Source of the DNA: Vibrio parahaemolyticus
Lineage (GTDB): Bacteria; Pseudomonadota; Gammaproteobacteria; Enterobacterales; Vibrionaceae
Length of the DNA stretch: 64,000 nucleotides
NCBI RefSeq assembly: GCF_900460535.1
Contig: NZ_UHIL01000002.1
Coordinates: forward strand, 1,054,001 to 1,118,000
Reading direction: 5' to 3'
This document shows positions 1-8,247 of this stretch, piece by piece (within the stretch, counting starts at the first letter, position 1; each line of letters opens with the position of its first letter). A model generated the notes under the pieces. That model saw only the letters and a list, made by a program, of their open reading frames with translations. It was not told the DNA's origin and did no database searches. The position numbers and the translations under genes are program-made.

Positions 1-216
1 TTGTTTTGAGCGCTTGTCGGGTTAAATGGTACAGGTTGCTCGTTGGCGATAGATTTATCACCACGCTCCTTCGTCGCGGAATGGAATGGTGGCTTAGGAG
101 AGCTGATTGTGAACTTAGCTCTTTCCTCCCCTTGATACGAATTGGTCAATGTAAGCTCCGAACTAGAATCCAAAGGGAGGTTAGGAAGGGGTTTTATGCT
201 GAACTTGGCTAATCCA
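1..216. other. Left-edge stretch without a supportable gene
   Basis: No convincing gene is visible. A short open frame runs forward but has no ribosome binding site, an atypical composition rich in Arg and Trp, and no recognisable domain. The stretch holds a long-looped inverted repeat (CCTCCC at 125-130 and GGGAGG at 175-180), followed by a second purine-rich run. Such G-rich/C-rich arms are often parts of dispersed intergenic repeats or degraded element ends, but I cannot confirm copies elsewhere. It lies downstream of msrA, which is transcribed leftwards into it. Confidence 0.35.
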
Positions 217-696
217 CTAAGATGGATTTTTGTACTTATGCAGCAAATCTAACGGGATGTGGCAGTAATCGTTTGGGAAACGAGTGAGCCTATCTTGATG
301 CTCTTCGTCGCTTGGCACGTAGTTTGTGAGCGGCAGCACTTCTACAGCGATCTGATCGGCATCTGGTCTTTCTGCGATAAAAGCTTTAGCAATGGCCAGG
401 TGTTGTTCGTTTTGACTATAAACACCGGTACGGTACTTTTCACCAACATCGTCCCCTTGCTTGTTGATGCTATATGGGTCGATGATTTCAAAGAAATAGC
501 CCATTAAGGTTTCAACCGACACTTGGCTTGGATCAAACTCGGTGCGAACGCATTCTGCGTAGCCATCGTATTCAGATTGAGTGTTATCCGTCTTGCCATT
601 TGCACGTCCAGCTTCGGTGCTGATTACGCCCGGAAGGTAGCGCATAAATTCTTGTACGCCCCAAAGGCAGCCGCCTGCGAAGTAAATTTCTTCCAT
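217..696 (-). CDS. msrA: Peptide methionine-S-sulfoxide reductase MsrA
   Basis: This enzyme reduces methionine-S-sulfoxide, free or in proteins, back to methionine and so repairs oxidative damage in the cytoplasm. The N-terminus carries the family signature FAGGCLWG with the catalytic Cys at residue 10; the usual Phe of GCFWG is Leu here. A later SDEEHQ segment corresponds to the conserved EEYHQ-type region. At 159 residues it is a short MsrA like those of Gram-positive bacteria, without the N-terminal extension of the E. coli enzyme. Two ATG codons are adjacent; the inner one is preferred because AGGA then lies seven bases upstream. It appears monocistronic. The nearby catalase and SoxR fit an oxidative-stress theme, but no shared regulation is visible. 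Confidence 0.9.
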   Translation of the reverse strand: MEEIYFAGGCLWGVQEFMRYLPGVISTEAGRANGKTDNTQSEYDGYAECVRTEFDPSQVSVETLMGYFFEIIDPYSINKQGDDVGEKYRTGVYSQNEQHLAIAKAFIAERPDADQIAVEVLPLTNYVPSDEEHQDRLTRFPNDYCHIPLDLLHKYKNPS

Positions 697-877
697 CATT
701 CTGTCCTGAAAAACTTTGCGACATTATGGACATCACCGTCATGCAAACACAACTCCTACCATAAAACAGGAACAATGTTGCAGTGATTTGCTCTCTTTTT
801 CATTCAAGTCGTCCTCGTTAGATTTGATGCCAATGCCAGCAATTATTGAATCACAAATACTTACGAAGAGAGCCAAT

Positions 878-1267
878 ATGAAAATAGAACATGTCGCGAT
901 TTGGACAGAGCGTTTGGAAGAGCTGAAAGGCTTTTATGAGAAATATTTTAACGCCGTATCCAATGATAAATACCACAATCCGAAGAAGCACTTTTCGTCT
1001 TACTTTCTTTCGTTTGAAAGTGGTGCTCGATTGGAGTTGATGTCGATGGAAGGAGTGACCGCCTGTGAAAACTCTCACTCGATGCAAGTAACAGGGTTGG
1101 CACACTTTGCCTTCGCATTAGGATCAGAGCAGGCCGTTGACCAAATAACCAAAACCTTGGTGGAAGATGGTTATCAAAGGATTGACGGGCCGAGATACAC
1201 TGGCGATGGTTATTACGAAAGCTGCGTATTAGATCCAGATGGCAACCGTATTGAGCTTACCGTTTAA
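878..1267 (+). CDS. VOC (glyoxalase/bleomycin-resistance) family protein
   Basis: This 129-residue protein has the single-domain glyoxalase/vicinal-oxygen-chelate fold pattern. It starts MKIEHVAIW, with a His that can bind metal, has an E-L-M strand after the first beta-alpha unit, and ends DPDGNRIELTV, where the Glu is the usual last metal ligand. The family includes lyases, dioxygenases and antibiotic-binding proteins, so the substrate cannot be stated. The frame is open further upstream, but the start given has a GAAGAGAG ribosome site and matches the normal domain start. The gene stands alone between msrA (divergent) and the DeoR-type regulator. Confidence 0.8.
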   Translation: MKIEHVAIWTERLEELKGFYEKYFNAVSNDKYHNPKKHFSSYFLSFESGARLELMSMEGVTACENSHSMQVTGLAHFAFALGSEQAVDQITKTLVEDGYQRIDGPRYTGDGYYESCVLDPDGNRIELTV

Positions 1268-1301
1268 CGTGACTTAGCTTATTGCCCCTGTTCACAGGCT
1301 G

Positions 1302-1315
1302 CTTTCATATGAAAG
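1302..1315. promoter_or_regulatory. 14-bp perfect palindrome upstream of the DeoR-type gene
   Basis: CTTTCATATGAAAG is a perfect palindrome 44 bases before the GTG start of the yciT-like regulator. DeoR-family repressors often control their own promoters through palindromes, so it is a candidate operator. This rests on position and symmetry only. Confidence 0.4.
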
Positions 1316-1358
1316 TATTCGGGCGTATACTGCAAGCTCATCAATAAGGAGCGAGCCT

Positions 1359-2099
1359 GTGAACCCAAGACAAAATGAAATCCTGCAATTAGTGAATGAC
1401 CGTAAACGCGTTCAAGTCACGGAGCTTTCTGACATCATCGGCGTGTCGGGCGTGACCATCAGGCAGGATTTGAATTTTCTTGAGCAACAGGGCTACTTAA
1501 AGCGTGTTCACGGCGCTGCTACCGCACTGCAAAGTGATGATATAGATACCCGCTTAGAAGTGCGTTTTGATATTAAACAAACACTTGCTAACAAAGCCGC
1601 GGATTTGGTCGCACCGAATGAGACGGTGCTGATTGAAGGGGGCAGTGCAAATGCGCTATTGGCTCGTACGTTAGCCGAGCGTGGCGACGTGACTATCATT
1701 ACGCCATCGGCCTACATTGCGCATCTTATCCGCAATACATCGGCCAACATTATCTTGTTGGGTGGCGTGTATCAGCACCAAGGCGAAAGCCTCGTTGGCC
1801 CGCTCACCAAACTCTGTATTGAAAACATTCATTTCAGCACGGCTTTCTTAGGTATTGACGGCTTCCATCAAGATACTGGCTTTACTAGCCGAGATATGAT
1901 GCGTGCCGACATTGCAGAGGCCATTCTGGCAAAGAAAAGACGCAATATCGTACTGACGGATTCCAGCAAGTTTGGTCAGATTTATCCTTCGTCGATTGGC
2001 AAGACAAACGAAATCTCAGTGTTGTTAACTGACAAAGCCGCTCCGAAAAGCGACCTCGAACAGTTGAAAAAACTCGGCGTTGAAGTGGTGTTGGGTTAA
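1359..2099 (+). CDS. yciT: DeoR-family transcriptional regulator, YciT-like
   Basis: This is a cytoplasmic DNA-binding regulator of 246 residues. Residues about 1-55 form the DeoR helix-turn-helix, with the V-T-E-L-S...GVSGVTIRQDLNFLEQQGYLKR pattern interrupted here by a gap. Residues about 75-230 form the DeoRC sugar-phosphate sensor domain, with NALLARTL, LLGGVY and LTDSSKFG typical of the family. The sequence pattern resembles E. coli YciT (NALLARTL, SYIAHL, FTGRDMMR-like segments), whose effector and targets are poorly defined. The start is GTG with AAGGAGCG upstream. It is monocistronic and converges with the following VOC gene only 18 bases away. A palindrome upstream may be its autoregulatory site. 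Confidence 0.75.
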   Translation: MNPRQNEILQLVNDRKRVQVTELSDIIGVSGVTIRQDLNFLEQQGYLKRVHGAATALQSDDIDTRLEVRFDIKQTLANKAADLVAPNETVLIEGGSANALLARTLAERGDVTIITPSAYIAHLIRNTSANIILLGGVYQHQGESLVGPLTKLCIENIHFSTAFLGIDGFHQDTGFTSRDMMRADIAEAILAKKRRNIVLTDSSKFGQIYPSSIGKTNEISVLLTDKAAPKSDLEQLKKLGVEVVLG

Positions 2100-2117
2100 C
2101 AACACAATACCGCTGAT

Positions 2118-2474
2118 TCAGTGACTTTCTGACCACACTGCAAACTCGTTTCCGCTTGGCTCTGTGAAGTGGAAACGACACCCGCCCGGAAACTCGAAAA
2201 TAGGGCGGATGATTTGCCCGCCAAACTTCGCTACTTTTTCTAACGTGGCATGAATATCAGAGCTATAGAACACCAATAGTGCTGCGCCGTTTGAGGTTTG
2301 ACTGACTTGTTCTGCCGAATAAAATCCGCCATCCAAACCTTGGCCAGAAAAAGCCGCGTAGTCAGGGCCGTAGTCGACAAATTGCCAACCAAAAACGTGC
2401 TCAAAAAACGCCTTAGTGGCACCGGTATTGGGCGTACCAAATTCAACGTAGTTCAATTTTTCATGTTGATGCAT
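2118..2474 (-). CDS. VOC family protein (glyoxalase superfamily)
   Basis: This is a single-domain vicinal-oxygen-chelate protein of 118 residues. It carries NYVEFGTPN at the start, TKAFFEHVFGWQFVDYG in the first beta-alpha-beta unit, and PGGCRFHFTEPSGNEFAVW at the end, the usual pattern of small glyoxalase-like proteins. The final Glu and the early Glu are likely metal ligands. The substrate is unknown. An upstream in-frame ATG exists, but the start chosen has AGAAAGGA six bases before it. It converges with the YciT-like gene. It is not closely similar to the other VOC protein upstream in the window, so recent duplication is unlikely. Confidence 0.8.
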   Translation of the reverse strand: MHQHEKLNYVEFGTPNTGATKAFFEHVFGWQFVDYGPDYAAFSGQGLDGGFYSAEQVSQTSNGAALLVFYSSDIHATLEKVAKFGGQIIRPIFEFPGGCRFHFTEPSGNEFAVWSESH

Positions 2475-2730
2475 GCGATATCCTTTCTGCTTGGTGGTGT
2501 TCATTCAGTGTAATCACTCTCGCCACGAGATTCTCATGCTTTTGGTTTGTTTTTTTATCTAAATAGATGAAAAAGGAAAACTTTCATCGTTTATCCCTAT
2601 CAAATCTATCGCCAATTCCCATTAAACAAATGGAATCTTTGAAGATATATTCTTCGTGGGCAGAAAAGAGCTTTTGAATATCCATTTACCACTCGTGGAC
2701 TAAATGGTTAGCACGCATTGGAGAGCAACC

Positions 2731-4245
2731 ATGCAGATGTCAAAAAGCTTTTTATTAATTACAGTTGGCTTAGCCAGCACATCTCTACAGGCGCAAACCC
2801 TGACAAGAGATAACGGTGCACCAGTCGGTGACAACCAAAATTCAATCACAGCAGGTGAAAACGGCAGCGTATTGCTGCAAGACGTTCACCTGATCCAAAA
2901 ATTGCAACGTTTTGCCAGAGAACGTATCCCTGAGCGAGTTGTACACGCTCGTGGCACGGGTGCGCACGGTGAATTTGTTGCGTCTGGCGATTTTAGTGAT
3001 TTAACGGTATCCGCTCCTTTCACTGAAAAGGGAAAGGTGACTCCTGTTTTCGTTCGTTTTTCGACCGTTATTCACTCAAAAGGATCGCCAGAGACGCTGC
3101 GTGATCCACGAGGTTTTGCAACTAAATTTTATACTGAACAGGGTAACTGGGATCTGGTAGGGAATAACCTGCCTGTGTTCTTCATCCGTGATTCGATCAA
3201 GTTTCCGGATATGGTGCACTCTTTGAAACCGTCACCAGTGAACAACGTTCAGGATCCAAACCGATTCTTTGACTTTTTTAGCCATGAACCAAGTGCGACT
3301 CACATGCTGACTTGGGTGTACAGCAATCTTGGCACGCCAGCGAGCTATCGCACAATGGATGGCTTTGGCGTTCACGCTTACAAGTGGATCAACCAACAAG
3401 GTGATGTGAACTATGTGAAGTTCCAATGGAAGAGCCAACAAGGCATTAAGAGCCTTCGGCCTAATGAAGTGACGGAAATGCAGGGTAAAGACTTCAATCA
3501 CCTTACGACTGATTTGTACGCCGAAATAGGTCGCGGAAACTACCCTAAGTGGGATCTGTACGTGAAGGTGTTGTCGCCAGAAGCGTTAAGCAAGTTGGAT
3601 TACAACGGCCTTGATGCAACCAAAGTGTGGTTGAATGTACCGGATCGCAAAGTGGGCACCATGACGCTTAATCGTCTGCCGGAAAACTTCTTTTTAGACA
3701 CCGAACAGTCGGCATTCGCACCTTCAAACCTGATCCCAGGCATTGAGCCATCGGAAGACCGTTTGTTGCAAGGCCGTTTGTTTGCGTACGCTGACACTCA
3801 GCTTTACCGCTTAGGCGCGAACTTGTTCCAGCTGCCAGTGAACCGTCCGTTAACGTCTGTTCGTAATCACAATCAAAATGGTTTGAGCAATAACGCGCAG
3901 CTGAGCAATGGGGACGTAAATTATGAACCAAGCCGCAAGCTTAACTTGGCTGAAGACAATCAGTTTAAAGCGGTAGAAACCAAGCTCGTCGGTACGGTTC
4001 AGCAAAAAGCGATCAGTAAACCACGAGATTTCTATCAAGCTGGCGTGTTGTACCGCAGCATGAATGAACAAGACAGAAGCGATCTGATTGCTAACCTAGC
4101 GGGCGACCTGAATAAGGTAATGGATAAAGACATCAAAGCGACGATGGTGAGCTATTTCTATCGTGCAGACAAAGAATACGGTTCGCGTCTTGCTGAAGCG
4201 ACCGATACCAATCTCTCGCAAGTGAAAAACAAAGCGATGATGTAA
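2731..4245 (+). CDS. katA: Exported monofunctional haem catalase (KatA type)
   Basis: This catalase dismutates hydrogen peroxide to water and oxygen. The mature part shows the clade-defining VVHARGTGAHGEF segment with catalytic His at residue 72, the GNNLPVFFIRD segment with the distal Asn, and RLFAYADTQLYRLG near residue 350 containing the Tyr that ligates haem. At 504 residues it has small-subunit catalase length. Residues 1-22 (MQMSKSFLLITVGLASTS then LQAQ) look like a cleavable signal peptide, so the enzyme probably acts in the periplasm. The start is taken at the ATG preceded by GGAGAG rather than an upstream ATG. It is followed by an exported ankyrin protein, the same arrangement as katB-ankB in Pseudomonas aeruginosa, where the ankyrin partner supports catalase activity. 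Confidence 0.92.
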   Translation: MQMSKSFLLITVGLASTSLQAQTLTRDNGAPVGDNQNSITAGENGSVLLQDVHLIQKLQRFARERIPERVVHARGTGAHGEFVASGDFSDLTVSAPFTEKGKVTPVFVRFSTVIHSKGSPETLRDPRGFATKFYTEQGNWDLVGNNLPVFFIRDSIKFPDMVHSLKPSPVNNVQDPNRFFDFFSHEPSATHMLTWVYSNLGTPASYRTMDGFGVHAYKWINQQGDVNYVKFQWKSQQGIKSLRPNEVTEMQGKDFNHLTTDLYAEIGRGNYPKWDLYVKVLSPEALSKLDYNGLDATKVWLNVPDRKVGTMTLNRLPENFFLDTEQSAFAPSNLIPGIEPSEDRLLQGRLFAYADTQLYRLGANLFQLPVNRPLTSVRNHNQNGLSNNAQLSNGDVNYEPSRKLNLAEDNQFKAVETKLVGTVQQKAISKPRDFYQAGVLYRSMNEQDRSDLIANLAGDLNKVMDKDIKATMVSYFYRADKEYGSRLAEATDTNLSQVKNKAMM

Positions 4246-4257
4246 GGCGTAAAGTTT

Positions 4258-4320
4258 TGGCCTGCGGGAGAAGTATCTGCTCTTTTCTGCCCGAAAATCA
4301 GGGCTCCCGTAGGCCATTTT
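4258..4320 (+). terminator. Inverted repeat between katA and the ankyrin gene
   Basis: TGGCCTGCGGGAG and CTCCCGTAGGCCA form a 13-bp stem with one mismatch around a 33-base loop and are followed by TTTT. It could be an attenuating terminator that lowers transcription of the downstream ankyrin gene, or an mRNA-stabilising structure. Confidence 0.5.
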
Positions 4321-4346
4321 CTGTCATTTTTAATGAGGATGGGTGA

Positions 4347-4814
4347 ATGAAAAACGTATTCTTGCTCAGCTCTGTACTATTTTCTTTGGGTTTATCTTTT
4401 AGCTTGTTTGCCTCTCAAGACAAACTCGAAACTCAATATCAATCCTTAGTAGAGCTCTTTTTTGATGCTGCGCGCATTGGTAACAATGAAGTGGTTGAAA
4501 CCTTTGTATCGCAAGGTTTCCCGATTGATCAGCGCAACAACGAAAGTTACACCGCGCTAATGGTGGCAGCATATCAGGGTAATAAAGACACGGTACGGTT
4601 ACTGCTCGACTCTGGAGCGAATGCCTGTTTACAAGACAAGCGTGGTAACACGGCCCTGATGGGGGCGCTGATTAAGCGCGAAATTAGTATAGCGAAAGAC
4701 TTGTATCAAGCGGAATGTTCGCCCGATTTGCGCAACAAAGCCGGACTCGACTTGAAGACGTTTGCAGAGATTTATGGCCAGTCGGAAGTGTTGAAATCTC
4801 TTCAGAATAAATAG
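4347..4814 (+). CDS. ankB: Exported ankyrin-repeat protein (AnkB-like catalase partner)
   Basis: This 155-residue protein has a signal peptide (hydrophobic residues about 4-20, ending near LFAS) and then at least two ankyrin repeats. They are visible as YTALMVAAYQGNKDTVRLLLDSGA and NTALMGALIKREISIAKDLY-type segments, read here as separate repeats of about 33 residues. Ankyrin repeats bind proteins rather than catalyse reactions. In Pseudomonas the equivalent AnkB is encoded next to an exported catalase and is needed for full resistance to peroxide; the same role is inferred here from gene order. The ATG has GAGGATGGGTG upstream. It ends at a strong bidirectional terminator. Confidence 0.85.
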   Translation: MKNVFLLSSVLFSLGLSFSLFASQDKLETQYQSLVELFFDAARIGNNEVVETFVSQGFPIDQRNNESYTALMVAAYQGNKDTVRLLLDSGANACLQDKRGNTALMGALIKREISIAKDLYQAECSPDLRNKAGLDLKTFAEIYGQSEVLKSLQNK

Positions 4815-4884
4815 AGCACAAACAGATCAAGAAAAACCAAGCAAGCAAATGATGAGTAAGACGCGATCCCAAAATAAGCAAATA

Positions 4885-4913
4885 AAAACGGCCCAGAAAT
4901 CAGGGCCGTTTTT
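4885..4913. terminator. Bidirectional intrinsic terminator
   Basis: AACGGCCC and GGGCCGTT form a stem around AGAAATCA, with A-rich and T-rich flanks on either side. It serves the ankyrin gene on the plus strand and the nicotinamidase gene on the minus strand. Confidence 0.9.
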
Positions 4914-4932
4914 ACACAAGGAAACCGGTTAA

Positions 4933-5586
4933 TTACGCGAAGCGCTCAACAATAATGTCATCGGCATTTGCAACAAACAGTGCGCCTTTTTCTTTCATCT
5001 CTGCGATCACGCTGTCGACCGTATCTGGCAGAACGGCGCGAGTTGCAGCTAGATTCACAATCACCTTAAAGCCGAGATCTAACGCTTGCATAACGGATTT
5101 CTTGACGCAGAAATCGAGCGCTAGTCCACCAACTACGACGGTATCTATTTTATTGCATTTCAGAAACTCATTTGCGCCCGTAGTTTTGGTGTCAGCCACG
5201 TCATGGAAGAAGATACCGTAAGGATGCGCGTCCGGATCCATCCCTTTATTGACTTGGAAATCGTAGTCAAGCACTGGAGGTAACCCATCCAGAAGCTCTA
5301 CGCCTGTTGTGCCAAGCACACAGTGGCGATTCCATTTTACGTCGACATTTGGCAAGCCAACGGGCTCTAGCATGTTCGCGGGCGTTTCTGCATCCCAAGC
5401 GGCTTTTGGTGGGTGCAAGTCACGGCTTACTAGCTTCAAGCGACCTTTCGCATGGTTTTTTAGTAGCTCCGGCACGATGTCCAATGCGCCTGCTACAGGT
5501 AATTCATCTGGACAAAGCTCACTAAAGCCTTTCTCTGGATCAACGTCGATCACGGCTGTAGTTTGATAGTTAACTCGAACAGTCAT
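4933..5586 (-). CDS. pncA: Nicotinamidase-type cysteine hydrolase
   Basis: This isochorismatase-fold hydrolase very likely converts nicotinamide to nicotinate and ammonia. The catalytic triad is visible: Asp14 in AVIDVDPEKGF, Lys114 in QVNKGMDPDAHPYG and Cys160 in LALDFCVKKS. The metal-site D-x-H-P pattern occurs as SRDLHPP near residues 56-60. At 217 residues it matches the family length. The start has AAGGAG seven bases upstream. It lies 32 bases downstream of nrtR on the same strand, so the two probably form an operon. The divergent pncB uses its product, which supports an NAD salvage role. A related amide hydrolase cannot be excluded by motif alone, but the context is strong. Confidence 0.88.
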   Translation of the reverse strand: MTVRVNYQTTAVIDVDPEKGFSELCPDELPVAGALDIVPELLKNHAKGRLKLVSRDLHPPKAAWDAETPANMLEPVGLPNVDVKWNRHCVLGTTGVELLDGLPPVLDYDFQVNKGMDPDAHPYGIFFHDVADTKTTGANEFLKCNKIDTVVVGGLALDFCVKKSVMQALDLGFKVIVNLAATRAVLPDTVDSVIAEMKEKGALFVANADDIIVERFA

Positions 5587-5618
5587 GGCAGACTCCTTGT
5601 CTGTCTGATTGTTTGCGT

Positions 5619-6344
5619 TTAGCCACGCAAACAGTTTTGAAAAAAGGTCACTTCATCGCTTGTCAGCGTGTACACCATGGCTGGCTTACCGCCTTTGCCT
5701 TTGTTGGTGGACGCGACTTTGTTGGTCGGCTTCAACACACCTGAGTCGATCAAACGGCGTTTTATGGTCATGCGGCTGATGTCGATGCCAAATTCTTGAT
5801 ATGCAGAAATGATGTCTGCGACCAAAAATTCTTTATCGAGTGCGAACAGCAGCACTGATGTGTACTCAATCGAAGCACGCAGTTTCTGCCATGCTTTCTC
5901 GATGGTTTTTTGGTGATCAAACGCTAGGGTTTCTTCTCCATTGAGGATCGCCTGCAATGGGAACCATTTGAGCTGACACTCGGGCACGCCAGCATTGTTG
6001 ATTTGCTCGACGTTGTTGCGGTCAACTAATGCGTAATGGGTGATGTTTAAGCTCCAATCTTCCGGATCGCGCTTAGGATCACCGTCGATAAATGCTTCGC
6101 TGAAGTGACGAGGATAGGTATGAATCTTCTCGCGGCAAATGCGTCGGCGCGCCGCTTCAAAGTTTTCATCTGCCGGACGTCCGCCTTCGCTGGTCAAGTC
6201 TTTATCAAAGACAAACCCGCCCGGTAATGCCCAGACACCATGGTAAGGCCGATTCGGATTTGAACGTTTAATCAGCAACACTTCCAATCCTTTATCGGCA
6301 CAGCCAGATAGCCTGAATGGAATAATGTCGACAGTTACGATCAT
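5619..6344 (-). CDS. nrtR: NrtR, Nudix-related transcriptional regulator of NAD metabolism
   Basis: This 241-residue protein has an N-terminal Nudix-fold domain (residues about 1-150, including LPGGFVFDKD) and a C-terminal winged helix of the NrtR type (about 155-238, with DISRMTIKRRLIDSGVL). The Nudix box is degenerate: the REXXEE core is replaced by RRRICREK, as expected for a regulator that has lost hydrolase activity. In the known family the Nudix domain senses ADP-ribose and the protein represses NAD biosynthesis or salvage genes. Here it is upstream of a nicotinamidase gene and divergent from pncB, so it probably controls both. The start has AGGA seven bases upstream. Confidence 0.92.
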   Translation of the reverse strand: MIVTVDIIPFRLSGCADKGLEVLLIKRSNPNRPYHGVWALPGGFVFDKDLTSEGGRPADENFEAARRRICREKIHTYPRHFSEAFIDGDPKRDPEDWSLNITHYALVDRNNVEQINNAGVPECQLKWFPLQAILNGEETLAFDHQKTIEKAWQKLRASIEYTSVLLFALDKEFLVADIISAYQEFGIDISRMTIKRRLIDSGVLKPTNKVASTNKGKGGKPAMVYTLTSDEVTFFQNCLRG

Positions 6345-6365
6345 GGTTGGGTCCTAATATTGATT

Positions 6366-6418
6366 TGTAAGTAATCTAGCGCATAACAAGTGGTCAATCA
6401 ATGGGTAAGTAACGAGTT
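6366..6418. promoter_or_regulatory. AGTAA-containing repeats and putative nrtR promoter
   Basis: GTAAGTAAT (from 6367) and GTAAGTAACGAGTT (6405-6418) resemble the longer repeats near pncB. On the minus strand TTGATT, a 17-base spacer and TAGATT could be the nrtR promoter, lying between them. These are candidate NrtR sites for autoregulation. Confidence 0.35.
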
Positions 6419-6536
6419 GTTAGAAACATTGTCGACGCTGTTAACGAAATCGATTGAGCATAACAATGCGTATAAATCTGACTTATTCACAATCAATGCT
6501 GAATTTTTAAACGGAAAAACCATATAAAAAAGAGTG

Positions 6537-6608
6537 GTTAGTAACAAAAGTTGACAAACTAAAGATGGGTGTTTATTGTTTACGCAAATTAGTTAGTAAC
6601 AAAAAGTT
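6537..6608 (+). promoter_or_regulatory. pncB promoter flanked by two direct repeats (candidate NrtR operators)
   Basis: GTTAGTAACAAAAGTT (6537-6552) and GTTAGTAACAAAAAGTT (6592-6608) are nearly identical direct repeats whose starts are 55 bases apart. Between them lies a strong sigma-70 promoter: TTGACA (6551-6556), 17 bases, TATTGT (6574-6579). The first repeat overlaps the -35 box and the second covers the early transcribed region, a layout suited to repression. The repressor is inferred to be the adjacent NrtR. Confidence 0.6.
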
Positions 6609-6643
6609 ATATACCCACGGAAGGGCATGTAGAAGGGCTCCGA

Positions 6644-7954
6644 ATGACGACCACACTATTTTCTTCTCGCATCATTCAAAGTGCATTGGACTTTGATGTG
6701 TACAAAGTAAACATGATGAGTGCAGTTGCCGCACTTTATCCTGATGCGATGGTGTCATACAAATTCATCGTGCGTAGCGAAGAAGATCTGTCGGAATTGC
6801 TGCCAGAGGTAAAGGCAGAAGTTCTTAAACTTCAAGATGTTCGCTTTACTGAAGATGAAATTGCGTACATGAAGCGCGTTGCGCCGTACCTAAAGCCCGA
6901 GTTTGTCGAGGCGTTACGTCACTTCCGTTTTAACCCGCAAAGCGATGTCTCTTTCCATAACAAAACCATGTCGGATGGCTCAAGCCAGTTACGCATTACA
7001 ATCAATGGTTTGTGGAAGGAAACCATTCTGTACGAAACCATCATCATGAGCATTGTGTCGGAAGTTCGCAGCCGTCAACGTTGGTCAGATATCCCGTTCG
7101 AGCAGTTCCAAACCGTATTGGAAGACAAAGTTCGCTATTTGAAAGCCGAACTAGAACGTCGCAACATTACTAACTTCAAATTCGCAGATATGTCGACGCG
7201 TCGCCGTTTCTCTTTTCAAGCGCAGCGCACCATGTTGGAGTACTTAAGCAAGGAATTGCCGCAATGCTTGACGGGAACCAGTAATTACCATTTAGCGAGA
7301 GAGTTAGATCTTACCCCAATTGGCACGGTTGCTCACGAGTGGTTTATGGGCCATCAAGCGTTAGTAAACGTACGTGATTCGCAGAAAATTGCCCTGCAAC
7401 GTTGGCAAAAAATGTTTAATGGCGCACTGGGTATCGCACTGACGGATACCATCGGAATCGATGCATTTCTCAAAGACTTCGATGAAGAGTTGAGTAATGC
7501 GTACGTTGGCGTTCGTCACGACAGCGGTTGCCCATTCACTTGGGGCGAAAAGATGATTGCGCACTATGAGTCGCTTGGCATCGACCCGATGACGAAGACA
7601 CTAGTCTTTACGGATGGTTTGAACTTCGAGCAAGCGCTAGACATTTGTGAGCATTTCCAAGGTCGTGTACAAGTGAGCTTCGGTATCGGTACGTCGCTGG
7701 CAAATGACATGGGTAATTACGTTAACGATCAAGGCGAGGCATATCAGCCGCTTTCCATCGTGATTAAAATGGTGACTTGTAATGGCTCTCCAGTCGCTAA
7801 GATCAGTGACGAGCCAGAAAAGGCAATGTGTGAAGACATTTTCTTTTTGATGAATCTTAAACGTCGTTTTGAACAACCGCTTGATTTAAATGAATGTCGT
7901 AAGCTCATTGATCGCCTCGAAAGCGAAGGGCAGAACTACCTTATCGATGCGTAA
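6644..7954 (+). CDS. pncB: Nicotinate phosphoribosyltransferase
   Basis: PncB joins nicotinate to PRPP, with ATP hydrolysis, giving nicotinate mononucleotide, the entry point of salvaged nicotinate into NAD synthesis. Family marks include the N-terminal DFDVYKVNMM segment, THEW-like TVAHEWFMGHQ with the phosphorylated His at residue 231, and VRHDSGCPFTWGEK in the barrel. At 436 residues it has full bacterial length. Two repeated AGTAAC-containing sequences flank its promoter and probably bind NrtR. It completes the two-step route from nicotinamide to NaMN begun by the divergent nicotinamidase. It ends at a clear hairpin terminator. Confidence 0.96.
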   Translation: MTTTLFSSRIIQSALDFDVYKVNMMSAVAALYPDAMVSYKFIVRSEEDLSELLPEVKAEVLKLQDVRFTEDEIAYMKRVAPYLKPEFVEALRHFRFNPQSDVSFHNKTMSDGSSQLRITINGLWKETILYETIIMSIVSEVRSRQRWSDIPFEQFQTVLEDKVRYLKAELERRNITNFKFADMSTRRRFSFQAQRTMLEYLSKELPQCLTGTSNYHLARELDLTPIGTVAHEWFMGHQALVNVRDSQKIALQRWQKMFNGALGIALTDTIGIDAFLKDFDEELSNAYVGVRHDSGCPFTWGEKMIAHYESLGIDPMTKTLVFTDGLNFEQALDICEHFQGRVQVSFGIGTSLANDMGNYVNDQGEAYQPLSIVIKMVTCNGSPVAKISDEPEKAMCEDIFFLMNLKRRFEQPLDLNECRKLIDRLESEGQNYLIDA

Positions 7955-7984
7955 ACTCCACTCGTTTTAGCTCCTTTCTTAATA

Positions 7985-8036
7985 ATCACCCTCTATCGTT
8001 TCGATAAATTTATATCGGTAAACGAAGAGGGTGATT
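7985..8036. terminator. Hairpin terminator after pncB
   Basis: ATCACCCTCT and AGAGGGTGAT form a 10-bp stem, with further inner pairing of TCGTTT with AAACGA. The T-tract after it is short, so termination strength is uncertain. Confidence 0.6.
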
Positions 8037-8247
8037 TCGTTATAGTAAGTCTTATATCAATCTTTGCTCCCTTGCGTTTTTTGACTCGCTAGAGACTATG
8101 ATTGATAGATACTCCCAACGTTGCGGCATTGTGGAAAGTGTTCTTTCGCAGAGCACTCACTTAGCCTGATCACATAGTTTATCTATGCGTTTATCTGCTT
8201 TTTCATGACTTTGGGCTTCACGTAATAGCTTGAATCAGGAGTCAAAA

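Noticed and set aside
6..212. Forward open frame of 68 codons at the left edge
   Set aside because: No ribosome site, Arg/Trp-rich composition and no recognisable domain; more likely chance coding in non-coding or repeat sequence.
2540..2660. Possible OxyR site upstream of katA (ATAG and CTAT tetramers)
   Set aside because: Tetramers are present but their spacing does not fit the four-element OxyR pattern, and the region is AT-rich.
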